From Magnetococcales bacterium (lineage in GTDB: Bacteria; Pseudomonadota; Magnetococcia; Magnetococcales; JADFYX01): DNA of 64,000 bases. Positions within the stretch are counted from its first letter, which is position 1, and every line of letters begins with the position of its first letter. Below, one piece after another: positions 36,919 through 45,500 of the stretch. A program made the position numbers and the translations under genes. The stretch lies in contig JADFZU010000006.1 in NCBI GenBank assembly GCA_015232365.1, forward strand, positions 21,456-85,455. The letters are read 5' to 3'. Below the pieces are notes generated by a model that was not told the DNA's origin, did not search any database, and saw only the letters and a list, made by a program, of their open reading frames with translations.

Positions 36919-38292
36919 CTACTGAATAAGTGGTGACCATGATGGGTCAGAGCCGTCCAACTTTTTTTCCAGTTTCATTAATCGCTCATTATGACCTGTT
37001 AAATCAATCGTGTAAAGCCGTGTCTGATTGCTTATCTGTCTGGAAAAGAGAATTACCCGACCATTTGGTGCCCAACTTGGTGATTCGTCCATCCAGGAGT
37101 CAGTTAAAATACGGCTTTTTTTACCTTCTGGGTCTATGACTGCAATTCTAAACTGCCGGTCACCACCACGAACATAAGCTATATAATCTCCTCTAGGCGA
37201 CCAGGCCGGGGCAGCGTTATAAGGGCCGTCAAAGGTGATGCGACGGACATTTTTACCGTTTATGTCCATAATATAGAGCTGTGGGGTCCCTGAACGGTCG
37301 GAGTTGAATACCAGCTTTTTGCCGTCTGGAGACCAAGAGGGTGAGGTATCAATACCGCTACTTCTGGTGATACGGGTTAATTTATTTGATTTTAAATCTT
37401 TTAAATAAATCTCAGCATTTCCGTCTTTAGTTAGAGTTAAAGCCATTTTTTTGCCGTCTGGAGACCAGGCAGGAGCGCTATTCAAACCAGGATAGTTCCC
37501 TTGTGGTTCTCTTTTGCCGGTGTAGAGGTCCCAGCGGAAGATTCTCGGCGGACCCTGTTCATAGGAGACAAAAAACAGATGTTCCCCGTCTGGTGAGAAG
37601 CGGGGGGTCAATACCAGATTACGGCCTTTGGTTAGATCCACACGGTTTTCACCATCTTGGTCCATTAAAGCCAGCCATTTTTGATCACCTTTTTGGGCAA
37701 CAAAAGCTATACGGGAGGTGAAATAGCCCGACTCTCCAGTTAAACGGGTGTAGATCTCATCTGCTACCCGGTGGGCCATATGCCGCCAATCACGAAGCGG
37801 AGCGGTAAACCGTTTGCCTTTTCCAACAGTCGAGCCGCTATAGACATCGTAGAGATAAAAATCTACCAGCAGATGTCCGCTTTTCTCCATCACTGCACCA
37901 GAAATCAACGCTTCAGCTCCAATTAATCGCCAATTTCTGTAGTGGGGTCTGTATTTCCATAAATTTGTGCTAGATTGCAGATAAGATTTTTCGTCTAAGG
38001 GTTGGAAGAGGCCAGAACGTTCCAGGTCGGCAGTTACCACAGCAGTGATCCGGCGGCCAATATCATCAGAACTGCTGACACTCTCTTTTATTTTTCCCTG
38101 GGAGGTGAGATTGACAAAGGTTGGAATAGCTATAGGCAGAGGCTCCTGTCCACCTTTGGTAATATCAATTACCATTCCTGCCCGTGCATGATTAATGGTA
38201 AATATAGTAGTCAGTAAAAACAAGAGTATAACTACATAAGCATCGATACGGTTTTGCTGGATGCTTTGAGCAAAGAAACATTTTTTTGCCAT
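36919..38292 (-). CDS. tolB: Tol-Pal system protein TolB
   Basis: A periplasmic beta-propeller protein that connects TolA to Pal. The tracked ORF starts at 38370, but the ATG at 38292 (MAKKCFFAQ) is preceded by AGGTGA and leads directly to a signal peptide ending near HARA-GM, giving 457 residues. The TolB N domain (about 45-170) and repeated propeller motifs (SPDGEHLFFVSYEQG, PAWSPDGKKMALT, PSWSPDGKKLVFNSDR, PAWSPRGDYIAYV) are clear. The tolQ, tolR and tolA genes that normally precede it are missing here; an unrelated divergent gene lies upstream. Confidence 0.95.
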   Translation of the reverse strand: MAKKCFFAQSIQQNRIDAYVVILLFLLTTIFTINHARAGMVIDITKGGQEPLPIAIPTFVNLTSQGKIKESVSSSDDIGRRITAVVTADLERSGLFQPLDEKSYLQSSTNLWKYRPHYRNWRLIGAEALISGAVMEKSGHLLVDFYLYDVYSGSTVGKGKRFTAPLRDWRHMAHRVADEIYTRLTGESGYFTSRIAFVAQKGDQKWLALMDQDGENRVDLTKGRNLVLTPRFSPDGEHLFFVSYEQGPPRIFRWDLYTGKREPQGNYPGLNSAPAWSPDGKKMALTLTKDGNAEIYLKDLKSNKLTRITRSSGIDTSPSWSPDGKKLVFNSDRSGTPQLYIMDINGKNVRRITFDGPYNAAPAWSPRGDYIAYVRGGDRQFRIAVIDPEGKKSRILTDSWMDESPSWAPNGRVILFSRQISNQTRLYTIDLTGHNERLMKLEKKLDGSDPSWSPLIQ

Positions 38293-38541
38293 GGATACAA
38301 TATCACCTGTATTTATTCTGCTAATACTATCTAATCTATTAAAATTTTTAGTTAACGTAATGTAGCACACTGTTTAACCAAACCGATAGGTTAACTAGCT
38401 GAAAATTTATTTTTTTTGATTAAGATCGGGGGCTTTGCTTCCAAATTCTAGACTAACGCACTATTTTTTTAATTAATGCCATTGGTTTGCAGTAGAGTGC
38501 CTATAAGAGTTCAGCATTAATTTTATCGGATATTTTTTGGT
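38293..38541. promoter_or_regulatory. Divergent tolB / MBOAT intergenic region
   Basis: A 249-base AT-rich gap that must carry the promoters of tolB-pal-cpoB and of the acyltransferase gene. It contains several T runs and a GGTTAACTAGC segment but no boxes I can assign with confidence. The start of the GC-richer CGGGGGCTTTGCTTCC stretch near 38430 faintly resembles a REP-like fragment. Confidence 0.4.
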
Positions 38542-39990
38542 ATGTTGTTTAATTCAAGCGTATTTTTTATATTCATCGCCATTTTTTTTCTATTTTGGCC
38601 CTTAGCCAAACAGAAGAAAAATCTCCGTTTTGCCTATCTTATAACCGCATCTTTCTTTTTTTATGGCTGGTGGGATTACCGCTTCCTGTTTTTGATTATA
38701 GCTAGTGGTCTTCTCGATTACCTGTTGGCTTTTAGGATAGCTAAAAGCAGTAGTCTGCCAAAAAAACGTTTTTTTCTTTTTGCCTCACTGCTTGGCAATA
38801 TTGGCTCTTTAGCATGTTTTAAATATCTCGGATTTTTTGCCGAAAACCTTAGCCTGCTGCTGGCAGGAGTCGGCATTGAGGCATCTCTCCATGAGAACAT
38901 TCCAGCATTTATGTTGATACTGCCAATTGGTATAAGTTTTTATACCTTTCAATCAATGAGTTACACCATAGATGTCTATTTTGGCCGTATCAAGCCAACT
39001 GATAATATCCTGCACTTTTTTGCTTATCTGGCGATGTTCCCCCAACTGGTTGCTGGCCCTATTCTCAGAGCGAAAGATATTCTTCCCCAGCTTCTGGTCA
39101 ACCGGAGTATAAGCGAAGCCGAAAGATGGTCGGCTCTCCAGAGGGTGGTTTTCGGCTTTTTCAAAAAGGTGGTTATAGCAGATAATCTAGCACCAATTGT
39201 CGCCGCCGGTTTTGCTTCAGATCCTGACAGTGGTACCGGTCTTTACTGGTGGTTTATAGTTACTGCGTTTGCAGTGCAGATCTACTGTGATTTCAGCGGC
39301 TACAGTGATATTGCTATTGGGATTGCCAAATGGATGGGTTATGACTTCAAGACCAACTTCAACCATCCATACATAAGCAGGTCTTTACGTGAGTTCTGGA
39401 CCAGATGGCACATATCCCTCTCAAGCTGGTTTCGAGACTATCTCTACATTCCGTTAGGGGGAAGCAGCAGAGGCTCCTGGCACAGTTATATAAATCTATT
39501 TGTGGTTTTTATCATCTCCGGTTTTTGGCATGGAGCAGCATGGAACTTTATTGTCTGGGGTATGTTGCATGGCCTGTTTCTCTCATTAGAGCGTTTAAGT
39601 GGTTGGCCTGGAAGGATAAGTGGCTGGTGGGGTGGAGGTCTGCTGGCAACAATTCTGGTTATTATCCAGGTCTGGATCGGTTGGGTGTTTTTCAGGTCTG
39701 AAAGTTTTTCACAGGCCGTGGATATTCTAACCATGATGTTTACTCTTCAAGGCGGGCTGAGTTTTGGCGGCGTGGGTCTATCTATCTCTTGGCAACATCT
39801 CCAGGTTGGCGGGTTAACCATGGCCATCATATTTTTTCGTGAGTTATATGTGGGTTATAGTGAAAGGAGCGGTAAAAGCTGGACTATTTTGGAGAGCAGA
39901 GTGTTCGGCCCGCTTTTTCTAGCGGTTTTGATTGTGGTCTCTATTTTTTTTAGGGGGGCTGGCGATGAGTTTATCTATTTTCAATTTTAG
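38542..39990 (+). CDS. MBOAT-family O-acyltransferase (AlgI-like)
   Basis: A polytopic membrane enzyme that moves acyl groups, usually acetyl, to extracytoplasmic glycans. The 482 residues have about 11 hydrophobic segments. Signatures: FYGWWDYRFLFLI at the start, GISFYTFQSMSYTIDVYFG, FPQLVAGPILR, FSGYSDIAIGIAKWMGY, the REFWTRWHISLSSWFRDYLYIPLGG block, and the catalytic-His region SGFWHGAAWNFIVWG (His near 330), with a second His near 343. This is the AlgI/PatA type. It is followed by an SGNH-like partner. The glycan substrate is unknown. Confidence 0.93.
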   Translation: MLFNSSVFFIFIAIFFLFWPLAKQKKNLRFAYLITASFFFYGWWDYRFLFLIIASGLLDYLLAFRIAKSSSLPKKRFFLFASLLGNIGSLACFKYLGFFAENLSLLLAGVGIEASLHENIPAFMLILPIGISFYTFQSMSYTIDVYFGRIKPTDNILHFFAYLAMFPQLVAGPILRAKDILPQLLVNRSISEAERWSALQRVVFGFFKKVVIADNLAPIVAAGFASDPDSGTGLYWWFIVTAFAVQIYCDFSGYSDIAIGIAKWMGYDFKTNFNHPYISRSLREFWTRWHISLSSWFRDYLYIPLGGSSRGSWHSYINLFVVFIISGFWHGAAWNFIVWGMLHGLFLSLERLSGWPGRISGWWGGGLLATILVIIQVWIGWVFFRSESFSQAVDILTMMFTLQGGLSFGGVGLSISWQHLQVGGLTMAIIFFRELYVGYSERSGKSWTILESRVFGPLFLAVLIVVSIFFRGAGDEFIYFQF

Positions 39991-40010
39991 AAAGGCCAGG
40001 TCAATAAATA

Positions 40011-40940
40011 ATGATCATTTTTAAGGAGCGATTGATCCTGACCTTGCTACTGTTTACCGGTTTGATGTTTGTAACTGTTTACATTATCAAACCGCAGCCG
40101 GTATGGGGCAGCAAACACTATCTTTTTTATAAAAAGAAATTAAACGCCCCGCCCATACACAATATAGTAATTGCCGGTGACTCCAGGGTTCTGCGGGATC
40201 TATCTCCATTAGAACTTGGTAAAGAGGTAGGGTTAGATTATAAAATAACCAATTTTGGGTTCTCTTTTACCGGGCTCAACCCTTTAATGTATCCAGAAAT
40301 TGAGAAAAAACTTATTGGTGACGGCTCTTTTAGGATGATTTTAATTGGTGTTGGGCCAAGAATGTTTCTTGAATCCCTATCTGGAAATCCGGAGATGGTT
40401 AGCTACCGGGAGGCGTCCTGGTTTAAGGTGTTAACCGCCCAACTCGACAAATATCTAACACCTACCAGCTTTGACTTGGCTTTTAAAAACATAAAAAGTG
40501 CATGGTCTGGAACTCCTAGGCATGGGTTTTTTGAGGAGGAGCGTGAAAATGGCTGGCTGGCAGGTTGGCGGTATCCCCTTGATGAAAACCGGGCTGAGGA
40601 GTTCTATCTAAATACCTTTAAAAAGGAGAAGGTCTCCAATACAATAATAGATGCTACCTTCAGACAGTTAAGAGCATGGCGGCAAAAAGGGATTAGGGTG
40701 GTAGGCTTTCGCCCACCTGTAAGCCCAAGGATATATCAGATTGAGCAGCAGTTGAGTAATTTTGATGAGATGGATTTTGTCGCAAAGTGGCGGGCCAATG
40801 GCGGAGATTGGCTAGATATGCCTATGGCCGGCTACAAAACATATGATGGCAGCCACCTTGAAGTGGAGTCGGCTATTAAGTTTAGCAGAGCCATCGGGCT
40901 TCGTTTAAAACAGGAACAACTTCTAGGTCCCTGGTTTTGA
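40011..40940 (+). CDS. SGNH-like membrane-anchored protein paired with the MBOAT gene
   Basis: A 309-residue protein with one N-terminal membrane anchor (about 8-25) and an extracytoplasmic domain. It contains IAGDSRVLRDL (GDS at 56-58) near the start and YDGSHLEV (Asp 279, His 282) near the end. This is the Ser/Asp-His layout of AlgJ/AlgX-like or SGNH hydrolase folds, though the overall match is loose. Such proteins complete the acyl transfer begun by an MBOAT partner. It lies 20 bases downstream of the MBOAT gene, so the two very likely act together. Confidence 0.72.
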   Translation: MIIFKERLILTLLLFTGLMFVTVYIIKPQPVWGSKHYLFYKKKLNAPPIHNIVIAGDSRVLRDLSPLELGKEVGLDYKITNFGFSFTGLNPLMYPEIEKKLIGDGSFRMILIGVGPRMFLESLSGNPEMVSYREASWFKVLTAQLDKYLTPTSFDLAFKNIKSAWSGTPRHGFFEEERENGWLAGWRYPLDENRAEEFYLNTFKKEKVSNTIIDATFRQLRAWRQKGIRVVGFRPPVSPRIYQIEQQLSNFDEMDFVAKWRANGGDWLDMPMAGYKTYDGSHLEVESAIKFSRAIGLRLKQEQLLGPWF

Positions 40941-41075
40941 AAAAGTCGCCGGTTTTATCTTTACGTGGTATAGTGTTGTCTATTGTTTAGATCTTGATCA
41001 ATAATTTAGATTAAGGCTGAGTATTATATAGTTTTTGAGAATTATTTATTGAGTTTAACTTTGGAGTGACTGGTA

Positions 41076-41492
41076 ATGGCAATTATTCGTATATTAGACG
41101 CTGCTCCGGGGATGGTTTTAGCTGCCGATGCTCAAGATATGAGCGGTCGTATGCTCCTTGGTGCTGGTAAGGAGATCACAGCCAAGCATTTAAAAACATT
41201 TAGAACCTGGGGTGTAACTGAGATTGATGTCCAGGATTCGGCAGAAGGGGAAAAGAGGGCTGCTGTTGATACAAAGGCTGATGAGAGTGTCACAAAACAG
41301 GCCCAAGAACATTTTTGCCAGAACGACCTCGGTAACCCGTTGATTGCAGAGCTGTTTAATAACTGTATTGTCCAAATGCAAAAACAGCCACAGAAAAAAT
41401 CTTCAGTAAAACCTGAGGCTGATAAAAAGCCTGCACGCCGCCAACTACCACAAAGCTCCAGAGGACAGGTATCTCGCTATGGCCGTCGTTGA
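41076..41492 (+). CDS. Small cytoplasmic protein with a DUF3391-like N-terminal segment
   Basis: A 138-residue soluble protein. Residues 1-53 (RILDAAPGMVLAADAQDMSGRMLLGAGKEIT...WGVTEIDVQ) match the short beta-rich module often found before HD-GYP or HDOD domains. The rest is Lys/Gln-rich and low in complexity, with a very basic C-terminus (RGQVSRYGRR). A GGAG ribosome binding site lies 9 bases before the ATG. Its end overlaps the HDOD gene by 14 bases, so translation is coupled. It probably acts as an accessory to the HDOD protein; its exact role is unknown. Confidence 0.75.
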   Translation: MAIIRILDAAPGMVLAADAQDMSGRMLLGAGKEITAKHLKTFRTWGVTEIDVQDSAEGEKRAAVDTKADESVTKQAQEHFCQNDLGNPLIAELFNNCIVQMQKQPQKKSSVKPEADKKPARRQLPQSSRGQVSRYGRR

Positions 41493-42324
41493 TTTAGATA
41501 GTATAATTGATTCTGAAAGCCAGATAGCCTCATTTCCAGCTATCGTTCCCCGTATTCACAAAGCGGTTGATGACCCCCGTGGGTCTATGGATACTGTTGG
41601 TAGAATCATCACTGAAGATCCAGCACTATCGGCCCGCCTGCTTAAAGTAGCCAACAGTTCGTTTTATACCAGCCCTTTTCCGGTAAAGTCCATCTCCAGG
41701 GCGTTGACCATGATTGGCACCAAGCAGCTCAAGGATCTGGTGACAGCTATCTATACTGTTAAAATGTGCTCAAAATATGCAAGAAAACAGATAGATATGG
41801 ACTCCTTTTGGCGGCACAGCATAGCTTGTGGCGTTGCAGCAAGGGTAATCGCTACTGCAAAACGGATTATGAATACTGAGCGGTTCTATCTGGCTGGTCT
41901 GCTACATGATGTTGGCCATTTGATTATCTATACCAAGTTGGTAAAACATACTGAAGAGCTATCGAAAAGATGCAATCTTGGTAAAGAGCCTGTTTATAAA
42001 TTAGAGCGTGAGCTATTGGGTTTTGACCATGCAGAGGTTGGTGGACGACTGCTAAAAAAGTGGCAGCTACCTGATGAACTGGTTGGCCCGGTTATGTACC
42101 ACCACACCCCATCACAAGCTCCGGACTTTCAAATGGAGACAGCAATAATCCATGTTGCTGAAATTGTAGCATCTAGTATGCTTTATAGTAGTCGAATTGA
42201 AACCAAAGTACCACCACTAGACCCAGCAGCATGGGATCTGATAGGTACACCTCTAAGTGCAGTGCCAACTATTCTTGAACAGGTTAAGGTGCAGTTTGAG
42301 GATGCTGTGAAGATGTTTTCATAA
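41479..42324 (+). CDS. HDOD-domain signalling protein
   Basis: A 281-residue protein that is essentially one HDOD domain. Signatures: ITEDPALSARLLKVANSSFY, ISRALTMIGTKQLKDLV and LAGLLHDVGHLIIYTKL, followed by HAEVGGRLLKKWQLPDELVGPVMYHH. The HD-like motif is partly retained, but HDOD proteins usually lack phosphohydrolase activity and serve as scaffolds in signalling and stress regulation. It sits between the small DUF3391-like protein (14-base overlap) and a class III cyclase (8-base gap), suggesting one output module. Confidence 0.88.
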   Translation: MAVVDLDSIIDSESQIASFPAIVPRIHKAVDDPRGSMDTVGRIITEDPALSARLLKVANSSFYTSPFPVKSISRALTMIGTKQLKDLVTAIYTVKMCSKYARKQIDMDSFWRHSIACGVAARVIATAKRIMNTERFYLAGLLHDVGHLIIYTKLVKHTEELSKRCNLGKEPVYKLERELLGFDHAEVGGRLLKKWQLPDELVGPVMYHHTPSQAPDFQMETAIIHVAEIVASSMLYSSRIETKVPPLDPAAWDLIGTPLSAVPTILEQVKVQFEDAVKMFS

Positions 42325-42332
42325 GGCAGCTC

Positions 42333-43961
42333 ATGAGCAGTGAAAATGTTGGTAAATCATCCAAGCTCGAAGAGCGGATTGAGTTTCTAGAGGTTGCCAA
42401 TCGGCAGCACGCGTTTACCATGGAGCTGGCTGCCTCCATGGTCCATTTTCATGGCAGGCTCAGCCACACCCGTGACATCAATTCCATACTTGAAGAGTCG
42501 CAAAAATTTCTAAGGCGGCTGCTCTTTGATTTTAAGGCAATGGCCTATTTCACTGTGGATGAAGAAGATGCCAGCTTCCACTTGGTAATGTGTTCCCCAG
42601 ATGATAAATCTGCAGAGATTCAAGGTCTGGGTGATATGTTAATTGATTCTGGTGAGTTTGCCTGGGCTTTAAATCAGCATCGTGGTTTGATAACCCAAAG
42701 TAAATTTTGGGGGCACTCGGTATTTCTACACCAATTAGCCACTGATGATCGTATTCGGGGGATGTTTGTGGGAGTTGTCAATCTTGGTGGCGAGGTAATT
42801 TCCAACTCATTTCTTGACCTTTTTTCCATTGTTTTTCGTAACACTGCCTATGCTCTAGAGAGTGCAGAGTTATACCGGATGCTAGACGATCACAACAAAA
42901 ATCTAGAGGCCCGTGTTGATCAACGCACCGCTGAGTTGAATGCTGCAAACAGTGATTTAGAGAAGGCCAACCTTTTTGTTCGCAATACTTTTGGCCGTTA
43001 TATGTCTGATGAGGTGGTTGCCTCAATTTTGGATACGCCAGAAGGTACAGCTCTTGGTGGAGAGCGTAAAGAGGTCACGGTTTTGATGAGTGATCTTAGG
43101 GGATTTACGGCACTTAGTGAAAAGCTGGACTCTCAAGAGGTTGTTACCATCTTGAACATGTATCTTGAAGTAATGACCGAGATAATTCTAAAATATTACG
43201 GCACAATCATTGAGTTTCTCGGTGATGGCATTCTGGTCATCTTTGGTGCACCAATCACCCGTAGCGAAGATGCTACAAATGCGGTGGCTTGTGCGCTGGA
43301 GATGCAGCTTGCCATGCCGATTGTAAACGCCAGAAACCGGCAAGGTGGCCACCCTGATCTTGCCATGGGCATCGGCATTAATACCGGGGCTGTTGTTGCT
43401 GGTAATATTGGTTCAGAAAAACGCAGCAAATACGGTGTAGTTGGCTCCGCAATCAACTTTGCCGCCCGGATAGAGTCATCAACTATTGGTGGTCAGCTTT
43501 TGATCTCAGAGAGCACCAAGCAAAAGTGTGGTTCAATGTTGAGGATTGATGATATTCTTGAAATTCAACCAAAGGGTATTTCCAATAGCGTAAATATCTA
43601 TAATATCGGAGCCATTGGCGGAGAGTATAATATTACCCTGCCGGAGCCGATTGCTGATGGTTTTCAATCCATACCATCAGGAGTGACAGTTGAATTTGTA
43701 ATTTTAAAAAATAAAAATGCTGGCTCCATGAATCTTACTGGTCAAATAGTTGGTTTGACAAAAAAATCGGCTAAAATCAAAAGTGATGCTAAATTAGAGA
43801 AGCTGCAAAACCTGAAACTGGCTCTATATAACAGTGGTACTGAAATTACTCGGGAGCTATTTGGCAAGGTAGTTGGTGTAGCAGACAAAGAGATTGTAGT
43901 TGCCTTAACAGCTATTCCAGATAGTGCAGCAAGGTTTTTCAAAGAGGTTCTCTCAAACTAG
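42333..43961 (+). CDS. Class III nucleotidyl cyclase with N-terminal sensor region and C-terminal PilZ-like domain
   Basis: A 542-residue soluble protein. Residues ~10-185 form a GAF-like sensor; a coiled-coil linker runs ~185-220. The cyclase domain (~235-420) has metal-binding Asp253 (MSDLRGFT) and Asp298 (EFLGDGI), plus the NxxxR helix INFAARIES. The base-selecting positions are Glu294, where adenylyl cyclases have Lys, and Gly368, where they have Asp or Thr; this points to GTP. The last ~100 residues (VEFVILKNKNAGSMN ... FKEVLSN) resemble a PilZ-type beta barrel but lack an obvious RxxxR. It follows the HDOD gene by 8 bases. A REP-like hairpin ends the unit. Confidence 0.85.
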   Translation: MSSENVGKSSKLEERIEFLEVANRQHAFTMELAASMVHFHGRLSHTRDINSILEESQKFLRRLLFDFKAMAYFTVDEEDASFHLVMCSPDDKSAEIQGLGDMLIDSGEFAWALNQHRGLITQSKFWGHSVFLHQLATDDRIRGMFVGVVNLGGEVISNSFLDLFSIVFRNTAYALESAELYRMLDDHNKNLEARVDQRTAELNAANSDLEKANLFVRNTFGRYMSDEVVASILDTPEGTALGGERKEVTVLMSDLRGFTALSEKLDSQEVVTILNMYLEVMTEIILKYYGTIIEFLGDGILVIFGAPITRSEDATNAVACALEMQLAMPIVNARNRQGGHPDLAMGIGINTGAVVAGNIGSEKRSKYGVVGSAINFAARIESSTIGGQLLISESTKQKCGSMLRIDDILEIQPKGISNSVNIYNIGAIGGEYNITLPEPIADGFQSIPSGVTVEFVILKNKNAGSMNLTGQIVGLTKKSAKIKSDAKLEKLQNLKLALYNSGTEITRELFGKVVGVADKEIVVALTAIPDSAARFFKEVLSN

Positions 43962-43983
43962 TCAAAAGTCTTTTATTCACGGA

Positions 43984-44041
43984 ATGGGTTTGGGAAGGGT
44001 GCGTAGCTCTTGCCAATTTGGTGTGTGGGGCAAAGCCCCGC
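43984..44041 (+). repeat. REP-like GC-rich hairpin repeat, copy E
   Basis: GGGAAGGGTGCGTAGCTCTTGCC followed by GTGTGGGGCAAAGCCCCGC, the latter a clean GGGGC-aaa-GCCCC hairpin. It fills the 87-base gap between the convergent cyclase and aroC genes, where it could stop transcription from both sides. Confidence 0.6.
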
Positions 44042-44048
44042 AAAAGCA

Positions 44049-45137
44049 TCAAAAAATACCACTACGACTACGGTGCTGGAGAAAATGGTCTGCCAAAACA
44101 ATAGCAGCCATGGCTTCAGCAACAGGAACCGCCCGTATTCCAACACAAGGATCGTGTCGGCCCTGGGTGGCAATCTCCTGGGCTTTCCCTTCAGTATCAA
44201 TAGTTTTCTTGGGAATATTTATTGAAGAGGTCGGTTTTACTCCAACCCTGACAATAAGATCTGCACCGCTGGAAATACCGCCTAGAATACCCCCGGAAAA
44301 GTTGTTTAAAAATTTAACTCCACCACTTTTTTTGGCGTCTGGGACCATCTCGTCAGCCATTGCTGAGCCGGTCCCCCTTCCTGCCGCCATGCCTGCACCA
44401 ATCTCAACCCCCTTTACCGCATTTATACTCATCATTGCTTTGGCTAAATCAGCGTCAAGGCGATCAATAACCGGTTCGCCCCATCCTGCTGGAACCCCTT
44501 TGGCGACAACCTCTAAAATAGCCCCTACAGAGTCCCTCTGTTTTAGAATTGAGTTCAGCAATTTTTCAAACCTGGGAATCGCTGCTGCATCAGGAGAGAA
44601 AAATGAGTTGTTGCCAACCTCAGACCAGTCCCAGTTATTTCTGTCTATCTCTTCCTCGCCAATACTGATAATAGCACCACGAACATATACACCTACGTGG
44701 TGCAGAAGTTTTTTGGCAACAGCACCTGCTGCCACACGCATAGCTGTCTCTCTGGCTGAAGAGCGGCCTCCACCACGATAATCTCGTACACCATATTTTT
44801 TGAAATATGTGTAATCAGCATGTCCTGGCCGGAAGGTGTTTTTGATTTTAGTATAATCTTTAGAGCGTTGGTCGGTATTTTCAATTAACATTCCGATGGG
44901 TGTGCCAGTTGTTACCCCTTCAAAAACACCGGATAAAATTTTAACTTTATCACTCTCTTGGCGTTGCGTAGTAAAACGGCTTGTTCCAGGACGGCGACGG
45001 TCCAAATCCTCTTGAATATCAGCCTCGCTCAAGGCCATTCCAGCAGGACAGCCATCAACAATAGCTCCAATTGCCGGGCCGTGGCTTTCGCCAAATGTTG
45101 AATAACAAAAAAGACGTCCAAAACTATTGGCCGACAT
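44049..45137 (-). CDS. aroC: Chorismate synthase
   Basis: It makes chorismate from EPSP with reduced FMN, the last shared step of aromatic amino-acid synthesis. The ATG at 45137 ([24 protein letters not shown]), preceded by AAGGA, is preferred over the tracked TTG two codons earlier; this gives 362 residues. Signatures [36 protein letters not shown] and [17 protein letters not shown] are present. Upstream lies fabI, separated by a repeat-rich gap. Confidence 0.96.
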   Translation of the reverse strand: MSANSFGRLFCYSTFGESHGPAIGAIVDGCPAGMALSEADIQEDLDRRRPGTSRFTTQRQESDKVKILSGVFEGVTTGTPIGMLIENTDQRSKDYTKIKNTFRPGHADYTYFKKYGVRDYRGGGRSSARETAMRVAAGAVAKKLLHHVGVYVRGAIISIGEEEIDRNNWDWSEVGNNSFFSPDAAAIPRFEKLLNSILKQRDSVGAILEVVAKGVPAGWGEPVIDRLDADLAKAMMSINAVKGVEIGAGMAAGRGTGSAMADEMVPDAKKSGGVKFLNNFSGGILGGISSGADLIVRVGVKPTSSINIPKKTIDTEGKAQEIATQGRHDPCVGIRAVPVAEAMAAIVLADHFLQHRSRSGIF

Positions 45138-45163
45138 AATCAATATCCTTTCAAACTAATAGA

Positions 45164-45218
45164 TGGGCAGGGGAGGGCTTGCCTCACTGCTGGGTGTGGG
45201 CAAATCCCACGGTTTTGC
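45164..45218 (+). repeat. REP-like GC-rich hairpin repeat, copy C
   Basis: GGGCAGGGGAGGGCTTGCCTCACTGC followed by GTGGG-caaat-CCCAC and GGTTTTGCC. It is nearly the same as copy B near 550 in order and orientation. It lies just upstream of the aroC start. Confidence 0.6.
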
Positions 45219-45236
45219 CTTTTATCTTTCAAACCA

Positions 45237-45394
45237 AATTCAGCAATTATTCATACATCACTGGTGCAAACTCTTGATTCACCAGGCATATCAGAAAAAA
45301 GTCTCATAACCAGAATGTGACATCGATTTTTCCTGATTCATCAGACAAAACTATATCTTATAACATTAATGCACGTCCAACTGCCGAATCTAGG
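45237..45394. repeat. Dispersed inverted-repeat element R3 (degenerate copy)
   Basis: The right end CCAACTGCCGAATCTAGG is intact and is preceded by CATTAATGCAC, as in the reverse complement of R2. The left part (ATTCAGCAATTATTCATACATCACTGG ... CTTGATTCACC) aligns with the R2 left half with many changes. The middle holds about 55 extra bases. Confidence 0.6.
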
Positions 45395-45436
45395 CTTAAA
45401 AAAGGGTGTTCAGGTGCCTGCATGGCCTGCAAAAAA

Positions 45437-45474
45437 AATTGACCCGGACACTCTATAAATATCCGGGTCAATTT
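45437..45474 (-). terminator. Intrinsic terminator of fabI
   Basis: A 13-bp perfect stem (AAATTGACCCGGA / TCCGGGTCAATTT) with a 12-base loop. On the minus strand it is followed by a run of eight T. It lies 27 bases after the fabI stop. Confidence 0.9.
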
Positions 45475-45500
45475 AAAAACCTGTTTAATCCGGTTGCTAG

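Larger units (their letters stand above)
45138..45430. other. Repeat-filled gap between fabI and aroC
   Basis: The 363-base gap between the two genes contains a REP-like copy (C), the degenerate inverted-repeat element R3 and then the fabI terminator, leaving little unique sequence. No ORF is supported. The aroC promoter must lie within or just beside repeat DNA. Confidence 0.6.

Noticed and set aside
43924-44781. 285-residue plus-strand ORF opposite aroC
   Set aside because: It lies almost entirely on the antisense strand of a clear chorismate synthase gene; its Ser/Pro/Ile-rich composition is typical of a shadow frame.
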